A stretch of DNA of 64,000 nt. It comes from UBA5429 sp942493315 (GTDB taxonomy: Bacteria > Bacteroidota > Bacteroidia > Bacteroidales > WCHB1-69). The translations under genes and the position numbers were made by a program. This document shows, piece after piece, positions 59,464 to 64,000 of this stretch. The stretch lies in the NCBI GenBank assembly GCA_942493315.1, contig OW818690.1, positions 2,046,001-2,110,000 of the forward strand. Reading direction: 5' to 3'. The number at the start of each line of letters is the position of its first letter. Within the stretch, counting starts at the first letter, position 1. The notes beneath the pieces are model-generated. The model had not been told where the DNA came from. It saw nothing but the letters and a program-made list of their open reading frames with translations, and did no database searches.

Positions 59464-60675
59464 TTATTCTGTAATGTGTAAACTGCTGATAATCTCCTGA
59501 TAGGATGCCTTTAGTTCCTCCCGGGATGTTTCTGAAATAGAGTTTTTGTCCAATAAAGTATCAAAAACTTTAAAAACATCCAAATCATTCAGGGAAGCAG
59601 TGGAGTCTTCAAGTGTTAGTCCTTCCGTTAGGAATAATCGGTTTTGAAGTTTTAGGATCTCGATTTGGGAATCTGCTGTGAGTTCATAGGCCCACGATGC
59701 AAAATCAGGAAAAACATCATCTCCCTGATAAATAATCTCAATCCACACAGAATTCCCGGTTTCTTTGAGTTCTGTAATACGATTTGCAATCCATTTTTTA
59801 TCTCCAACAATTGATTCCAGCTGTTGAAAAACAGGAATCTCTTTGTTTTCAATAGTCATTTCTTTATTAAAATCTACTATATAGACCACTTTTTTCTGTT
59901 TTGCTTCCCCAAAACCCATAGGAATAGGGGAACCGCAATAGCGAATATGTTCTTTGATTTTACATGCAATATGGTAGTGCCCTAATGCTATATAATCGAA
60001 CGTTTCAGGGAAAATATCGCTTCCAATCGCTTCAATATTTCCGATATAGGTTTCGCGCACGCCATCATCAGCATCTCTTTTTCCACCAGAAACGGATAGA
60101 TGTCCGGTAGCAATAATGGGGATTTTTTTTCCTGATTTTTCCTTGATTTGTTGTGCCAGAGCTGCGATCTCTTCATAGTGTTTTTTGATATTTTCATTGA
60201 TTCGCTTAGATCGATCTGCGTAGGTTTCCCCTTCAGCAAAGCGACTGATATCTCTTTCCCGTAAGAATGGAACGGCACAAACGATCAAAGCAGGCTCATT
60301 TTCTGCATCTTTTACTACGACAATCTCATTATCTATTTGAGCGCCTACATTTCCAATGACAGTCACATTCAGAGCCGACAGAATCTCTTTGGGCGCATTC
60401 AGAAAGCTAGGGGAATCGTGGTTTCCGCCCACAATGATCACCTGTTTACAACCCGAATTCCGCACTTGAATCAGAAAATCATAATAGGTTTTTTGAGAGT
60501 AACTACTAGGAGAAGCCGTATCAAAAACATCCCCGGCGATGAGCAAAAGATCGATGTTCTCTTCATGAATCGTTTTCAGAAGCCAATCCAAAAACGCTTT
60601 ATGTTCCTCCTGCCGCTCTTTTTTAGAGTATAATGTTCGTCCTAAGTGCCAGTCTGATGTGTGTAATAGTTTCAT
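59464..60675 (-). CDS. sbcD: Exonuclease subunit SbcD (Mre11-like)
   Basis: The 403-residue protein is the nuclease partner of SbcC. Calcineurin-type phosphoesterase motifs are in order: I LLHTSDWHLGRTL, II LLLIAGDVFDTASPS, III IIVGGNHDSPSFL, IV PIIATGHLSVSGG and V YIALGHYHIACKI. A capping domain follows from about 280. It uses two manganese ions to cut DNA ends and hairpins. It is the first gene of the sbcDC operon, with a promoter box 66 nt upstream that directly follows ATGAATA repeats. Confidence 0.96.
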   Translation of the reverse strand: MKLLHTSDWHLGRTLYSKKERQEEHKAFLDWLLKTIHEENIDLLLIAGDVFDTASPSSYSQKTYYDFLIQVRNSGCKQVIIVGGNHDSPSFLNAPKEILSALNVTVIGNVGAQIDNEIVVVKDAENEPALIVCAVPFLRERDISRFAEGETYADRSKRINENIKKHYEEIAALAQQIKEKSGKKIPIIATGHLSVSGGKRDADDGVRETYIGNIEAIGSDIFPETFDYIALGHYHIACKIKEHIRYCGSPIPMGFGEAKQKKVVYIVDFNKEMTIENKEIPVFQQLESIVGDKKWIANRITELKETGNSVWIEIIYQGDDVFPDFASWAYELTADSQIEILKLQNRLFLTEGLTLEDSTASLNDLDVFKVFDTLLDKNSISETSREELKASYQEIISSLHITE

Positions 60676-60741
60676 TATTAATATGTTGTTGTATTAAATC
60701 GAGTACTTTAAAGTGTGATGAACTAACTTTTTTTTCAATCA

Positions 60742-60750
60742 AACCTAATG
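60742..60750 (-). promoter_or_regulatory. Promoter -7 box TATCTTTG for sbcDC
   Basis: Exact TAnnTTTG followed by C, 66 nt ahead of sbcD. The composite repeat begins right beside it, at 60751. Confidence 0.6.
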
Positions 60751-60846
60751 TGCAAAGATAATGAATAATGAATAATGAATAATGTGGCCTTTGTCCTAAT
60801 AGAACGCTGATGACACAGATGAAACAGATTTTCACAGATATATATT
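60751..60846. repeat. Composite repeat, sbcDC promoter side (ATGAATA and CAGATG modules)
   Basis: Plus-strand order: ATGAATAATGAATAATGAAT, TGTGGCCTTTGTCC, TAATAGAACGCTGATGACAC, AGATGAAACAGATTTTCACA and GATATATATT, leading straight into the 89-bp module at 60847. Confidence 0.88.
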
Positions 60847-60935
60847 GGTTCACTAAGTTTCTCGAAGTTTACACGAAGTAAACGAAGTATTTTCTTAGTG
60901 TAACTTTTTTTAACTTTGAGTGACTTGGTGCTCCT
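60847..60935. repeat. 89-bp AAAGTT/GAAGTT module, copy 1
   Basis: Starts GGTTCACTAAGTTTCTCGAA, has ACACGAAGTAAACGAAGTAT in the middle and TTTGAGTGACTTGGTGCTCC at the end. Copies at 62526 and 63742 differ at scattered bases. Short GAAGT-spaced subrepeats suggest that the module itself grew from a tandem word. Confidence 0.92.
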
Positions 60936-60999
60936 AAAAATAGCCACGAATTCACGAATTAATGAATAATGTGGACCTTCGTCCTTGGTCCTTCGTCCT
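60936..60999. repeat. GCCACGAATT module and GTCCTTC array at the ORF6N-gene stop codon
   Basis: AGCCACGAATTCACGAATT, ATGAATAATG and CCTTCGTCCTTGGTCCTTCG, the array touching the stop codon complement (60998-61000). Confidence 0.9.
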
Positions 61000-61891
61000 A
61001 TTTCAGTCTATTCAATACCAAATCAGTAAGAGTATCCATTCTGGAAAAAGCAAACCACTTTTTACCAAGATCTTTCAATGAAGCACCTAAATGATAGAGC
61101 TCAGAACGGTCGATGATTAGAAATCGGTCATGAGCGTCAACGAAGTGTTTTATTTCAATTGGAGGGTATTGTTTGTTGTGCTTTTCGAGATCTAAGAGAA
61201 GTTGCGGAGATATTTTACCGGTATAAATAGTCGTTTTTACCTCTTCGTTTCGTTTGGATAATTGTATCAAAACGGTTTCATCGATGTAATTGTCGATAAG
61301 GATAATTTCTCTTTTAGCTTTTCTAATTATATCTGAAATGAAGGCGTAAGCATCGAAAATTTGTCCATTAAAGAAGATACCTTTATCAACGGGAAGAGTT
61401 TTTGAATCTAAAGCTTTGAAAATTTGATCAAATTTTTCGTCCGCTTCTAATTGTTTTTGTTCTATATTGAAAACTTTTTGAAATAAGGAAGCATTTGATA
61501 ATATTAACTTTCGCGAATGTACAAATGCTTTCATGATTTGAATACTCACTTGAATAGCGTAATCGGTATTCAGTATTGATGATAACATTGCAACCCCTTG
61601 TTCATTAAAAGCATAAGGAATATACTTTCGATGTTCTCCTTGATTAAGTTTTAAGGTCGCAATTTGCGACCTTAAAATAGTCCATTCTTGATTATTTAGT
61701 TGAAACATAAATGAATCAGGAAATCGTTTAATATTTCGCTTAACTTGCTCATTTAATCTTTTTGTTTCTATTCCATAAATTTCAGCTAAATGGAAATCTA
61801 TCATTACTTGTTGATCCCTTATTGTGAAAATTTTATTTTCAATCTGTGTGGATGCTTGATCTGCCTGGTAGATTATAATTTCGTCTTTCAT
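60998..61891 (-). CDS. ORF6N-domain protein with PLD-like C-terminal domain
   Basis: The 297-residue protein has an ORF6N DNA-binding-type domain at about 16-115 (IFTIRDQQVMIDFHLAEIYG, RFPDSFMFQLNNQEW, AFNEQGVAMLSSIL), as in phage antirepressors, then a linker and, from about 165, a domain with GIFFNGQIFDAYAFISDIIR, ILIDNYIDETVLIQLSKR and AHDRFLIIDRSELYHLGASL. The H-x-R-x-x-x-x-D-like segment recalls the phospholipase-D half-site. Same C-terminal piece remains in the broken rhuM-like gene at 17627. Likely a mobile-element-derived regulator; the activity is unproven. Promoter 26 nt upstream. Confidence 0.85.
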   Translation of the reverse strand: MKDEIIIYQADQASTQIENKIFTIRDQQVMIDFHLAEIYGIETKRLNEQVKRNIKRFPDSFMFQLNNQEWTILRSQIATLKLNQGEHRKYIPYAFNEQGVAMLSSILNTDYAIQVSIQIMKAFVHSRKLILSNASLFQKVFNIEQKQLEADEKFDQIFKALDSKTLPVDKGIFFNGQIFDAYAFISDIIRKAKREIILIDNYIDETVLIQLSKRNEEVKTTIYTGKISPQLLLDLEKHNKQYPPIEIKHFVDAHDRFLIIDRSELYHLGASLKDLGKKWFAFSRMDTLTDLVLNRLK

Positions 61892-61917
61892 CGTGTAGTT
61901 AGTTTAGATTAGAAAAA

Positions 61918-61925
61918 CAAAAATA
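61918..61925 (-). promoter_or_regulatory. Promoter -7 box TATTTTTG for the ORF6N gene
   Basis: Exact TAnnTTTG match, 26 nt ahead of the start at 61891. Confidence 0.52.
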
Positions 61926-61944
61926 GTAAAAATTTACTTTGTGA

Positions 61945-62525
61945 CAATTGAACCTCCTTTGTCTTTCGTCCTTTGTCCTTCGTCCCTATTAGCACACAGA
62001 TGACACTGATTAATTTGTTTAAAGGTTTAAGGTTTTAAGGTTTAAAGTTTAATAGTATTTCAATCATTCAACCTTTCAACCTTTCAACAGCGAAGCATTC
62101 AACCTTTCAACAGTCCTTTGTCCTTCGTCCCTAATAGCACACAGATGACACGGATGGAACAGATTTTCACAGATAATAATGCCATAAATTCATAAATTAA
62201 TATTCTAATATCCAAATAATGAAATATTTAGCCATTTTCTAATTTGCTAATTTACGAATTTGCTAATTGTCTTTAGTCCTTTGTCCTAATGGAACGCGGA
62301 TGCCACGGATTTTCAAACGCGGATTTAAACGAATCTGTTTTAATCAGCGTTGCAAAGCATCCGTATAATCTGCGTTCTATTTTTTATAATAGCCACGAAT
62401 GTCACGAATTAAAAATAATAACTAAAACCCAAAACTCAAAAACTACTTTCGCCTTTCGCTTTTAGCCTTTCGCCCTAAAAGCACACAGATGACACAGATG
62501 GAACAGATTTTCACAGATTTATTTC
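61945..62525. repeat. Long composite repeat with at least three CAGATG modules and an inverted-repeat element
   Basis: Plus-strand order: GTCTTTCGTCCTTTGTCC; TAGCACACAGATGACACTGA; TTTAAGG and TTTCAACC words; CAACAGTCCTTTGTCC; TAGCACACAGATGACACGGA; ATGCCATAAATTCATAAATT; TTTGCTAATTTACGAATTTG; GTCTTTAGTCCTTTGTCC; the inverted-repeat element 62290-62379; AGCCACGAATGTCACGAATT; ACCCAAAACTCAAAAACT; CGCCTTTCGCTTTTAGCC; AGCACACAGATGACACAGAT. The same cycle of word array, CAGATG module and GCCACGAAT module recurs within one spacer. No gene is supported in these 580 bp. Confidence 0.9.
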
Positions 62526-62615
62526 GGTTCACTAAGTATCACAATGTTTTCACAAAGTAAAAAAAGTTTTTTCTTAGTGAAACTTCTTTTTAACTTTGAG
62601 TGACTTGGTGCTCCC
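62526..62615. repeat. 89-bp AAAGTT/GAAGTT module, copy 2
   Basis: Starts GGTTCACTAAGTATCACAAT and ends TTTGAGTGACTTGGTGCTCC. The middle is more diverged than in copies 1 and 3. Confidence 0.9.
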
Positions 62616-62682
62616 TGAAAAAGGCGCGAATTAAAACTAATATCCAAAACCCAAAACCCAAAACCCAAGTCGTCCTTCGTCT
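62616..62682. repeat. CCCAAAA (telomere-like) and GTCCTTC words at the Fic-gene stop codon
   Basis: AAAACCCAAAACCCAAAACCC at 62646-62666 (three full GGG runs and one GG run on the minus strand), then GTCGTCCTTCGTCTTT reaching the stop complement at 62683. Confidence 0.88.
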
Positions 62683-63558
62683 TTATTCTTCGTAATAGTA
62701 GGAGTAATCAATTCCTTTCATGAACATTTCACGGTCGTTGATTTGGGCTGTGAGTGCATCTAAAAGAAGCGATTTTAGATTTTGATCATTTGTTGGACTT
62801 AATACCATCGCGTTCATATAATCATTCTTGCTGATTTTACTCCAATCGATACATTTTTTTATGTTTTTTTTGAGTATTAAATCTAGCCAAATCCTTGCAG
62901 TTCTTCCATTTCCCTCCATAAATGGATGAGCAATGTTCATTTCAATGTATTTGTTAATAATCTCATCAAAGTTTCTTTCCGGCATCATTTCAATTTTCCC
63001 CAATGTTTGAGTTAAATATTGGGCATTTGCAAACTGAAAACCTCCTTTCGAGATGTTCATTTGTCGTATTTGTCCGGCAAAATGATATAAACCTCCAAAT
63101 AAATAGGCGTGGATTTGTTGCAATCCTTTGATGGTACCAACTTCTATGTTTTCGATAAACGAACTTTCAAAAAGAGCGTACGCTTTGGTTTTGCTTTTTC
63201 CATCAATGGTTTCATCACTATAGGTAAACCATTCAATAAACCGGTTTGCTTTTATACCAGGGAACTGTTTGCCTAACTTAATAATGCCTTCATAATCAAG
63301 CATGTCAGTTAAATAGCGTTTCCCATCTTTAGCCATTAATTTCAGTTGGGTAGTGTCACTAACCAACTCATTTTCCTCTTTTTTAAGTTTTGCTTTTAAA
63401 TACTTCCAATAGTTGCGAACCTTGGAATACTCATCCTGATTGGTGAGAACTGCAATAATATCTAATACCGAAAACCACCATTTAGAATGCTCATCATCCC
63501 AAACAGCCCGAACCTCGCGGTCATCAAAGAATCGGATTGAAATTTTAGTATTGCTCAT
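62683..63558 (-). CDS. Fic-domain protein with N-terminal Bro-N-like domain
   Basis: The 291-residue protein joins two domains. Residues about 1-110 (ISIRFFDDREVRAVWDDEHS, WWFSVLDIIAVLTNQDEYSK, GIIKLGKQFPGIKANRFIEW) are like the Bro-N antirepressor domain of phages. Residues about 130-275 are a Fic domain with TIKGLQQIHAYLFGGLYHFA and the active motif IAHPFMEGNGRTARIW (HPFxxGNGRxxR), complete for AMP transfer. The C-terminus ends MKGIDYSYYYEE, a tail seen in related Fic proteins. No separate antitoxin gene is adjacent. Probably transfers AMP or a similar group to a cell target. Confidence 0.9.
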   Translation of the reverse strand: MSNTKISIRFFDDREVRAVWDDEHSKWWFSVLDIIAVLTNQDEYSKVRNYWKYLKAKLKKEENELVSDTTQLKLMAKDGKRYLTDMLDYEGIIKLGKQFPGIKANRFIEWFTYSDETIDGKSKTKAYALFESSFIENIEVGTIKGLQQIHAYLFGGLYHFAGQIRQMNISKGGFQFANAQYLTQTLGKIEMMPERNFDEIINKYIEMNIAHPFMEGNGRTARIWLDLILKKNIKKCIDWSKISKNDYMNAMVLSPTNDQNLKSLLLDALTAQINDREMFMKGIDYSYYYEE

Positions 63559-63608
63559 TTTGTGTTAGATAATCAGATAGTTAGAATGTTTTTTTTACAT
63601 ATTTTTCT

Positions 63609-63617
63609 GCAAATATA
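63609..63617 (-). promoter_or_regulatory. Promoter -7 box TATATTTG for the Bro-N/Fic gene
   Basis: Exact TAnnTTTG followed by C, 50 nt ahead of the start at 63558. The flank (AACGATTTTTTTGAAAAT) is a weak relative of the shared promoter cassette. Confidence 0.6.
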
Positions 63618-63639
63618 ACGATTTTTTTGAAAATAATGA

Positions 63640-63741
63640 AGCGAATGAATGAAAAATGAAAAATAATTTTTATCCTCTTCGCCTTTCGCCCTCATAGCAC
63701 ACAGATGACACAGATGAAACAGATTTTCACAGATATATATT
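63640..63741. repeat. Composite repeat, Fic promoter side (AATGAAA words and CAGATG module)
   Basis: Plus-strand order: GAATGAATGAAAAATGAAAA, CGCCTTTCGCCC, TAGCACACAGATGACACAGA, TGAAACAGATTTTCACAGAT and ATATATT, leading into the module at 63742. Confidence 0.87.
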
Positions 63742-63830
63742 GGTTCACAATGTTTCTCAAAGTTTACACAAAGTAAACGAAGTATTTTCTTTGTGAAACT
63801 TCTTTTAACTTTGAGTGACTTGGTGCTCCT
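63742..63830. repeat. 89-bp AAAGTT/GAAGTT module, copy 3
   Basis: Starts GGTTCACAATGTTTCTCAAA and ends TTTGAGTGACTTGGTGCTCC; nearly the same as copy 1 apart from about a dozen bases. Confidence 0.92.
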
Positions 63831-63898
63831 ATAAAATGCCGCGAATCCGCTAATAATTTTTTTTTGTCTGTAGTCTGTTGTCCGTAGTCCGTTGTCTA
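63831..63898. repeat. GCCGCGAATCCGC module and GTCTGTT/GTCCGTA heptamers at a stop codon
   Basis: ATGCCGCGAATCCGCTAATA followed by about five heptamers (GTCTGTAGTCTGTTGTCC...). The last unit contains the stop complement of the partial gene (63896-63898). Confidence 0.88.
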
Positions 63899-64000
63899 GC
63901 AAAACTCCTCCACTATCGATTCCTCTAGCTTCTCATAAGATAGCTGATACCCCGCTTCTTGTAAGGAGGTGACAAACTCTTTGTGGGATCGACCCTGGCG
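63896..64000 (-). CDS. C-terminal end of an unidentified protein (partial)
   Basis: The last 34 codons of a minus-strand gene that enters from the right: ...GRSHKEFVTSLQEAGYQLS followed by YEKLEESIVEEFC and TAG. The frame fills the edge exactly. A GRSHKEFV-x-x-L-x-x-x-GY-x-L ending is somewhat like that of homocitrate/isopropylmalate-type synthases, but the match is too short to name it. The stop codon lies within a GTCTAG-type repeat unit. Confidence 0.55.
   Translation of the reverse strand, partial: RQGRSHKEFVTSLQEAGYQLSYEKLEESIVEEFC

Noticed and set aside
1..64000. tRNA, rRNA or tmRNA genes
   Set aside because: No T-loop GTTCGAAT-type box with matching arms and no rRNA stretches were recognised on reading; a covariance search could still find one.

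Overview
The window is chromosomal DNA of an AT-rich member of the Bacteroidota. Four things point there: about 30 promoter-like boxes of the TAnnTTTG type placed just ahead of genes; two secreted proteins with type IX secretion C-terminal sorting domains; a TonB-dependent receptor with a carboxypeptidase-like N-terminal domain; and many small lipoproteins and outer-membrane barrels. No rRNA or tRNA gene, CRISPR array, transposase or replication origin was recognised.

Layout. 1-11 kb, mostly minus strand: partial cysteine desulfurase, C_GCAxxG_C_C protein, TonB-dependent receptor, lipoprotein hydrolase, two type IX cargo proteins, an outer-membrane protein, two tandem Crp/Fnr regulators and a large secreted protein. 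11-20 kb: two paralogous lipoproteins with two CxxCH motifs each, fluoride channel crcB, a cupin, a beta-barrel protein, small lipoproteins, and decayed genes (a periplasmic-binding-protein remnant and a broken rhuM-like gene). 20-26 kb: rsgA and the xylBAE-type xylose operon. 26-38 kb: lipoproteins, a DUF4143 ATPase, a family 8 polysaccharide lyase, IMP dehydrogenase of the Tritrichomonas type, an NYN-domain protein, DUF4256, a membrane glycosyltransferase and a DUF4143 fragment. 38-50 kb: cyclase-rseP-dxr, an AbiE-type toxin-antitoxin pair, a rhomboid protease diverging from a surface-polysaccharide operon (fused GT4-GT2 transferase, IspD/TarI-like cytidylyltransferase, O-antigen ligase), and a lone secreted protein. 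50-64 kb: SDR, DEAD helicase - VF530 - DEAD helicase operon, OsmC, PrsW protease, sbcDC, ORF6N protein and a Bro-N/Fic protein.

The most unusual feature is the intergenic DNA. From about 11 kb on, most spacers are mosaics of short tandem words (mostly 7-mers, some 8-mers) and larger modules in a recurring order. At about a dozen genes the word array starts at the stop codon, and in three it encodes the end of the protein. The GGACGAA word and the CAGATG-type module keep one strand relative to the gene upstream at every site I read. Two arrays are telomere-like GGGTTTT repeats on the sense strand after a gene. The heptamers resemble the short tandemly repeated sequences of cyanobacteria, but the ordered, stop-codon-anchored composite is the best candidate here for an undescribed system.

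All calls come from reading motifs and layout; no database search was possible. Start codons were moved inward where a signal peptide or a promoter box required it.
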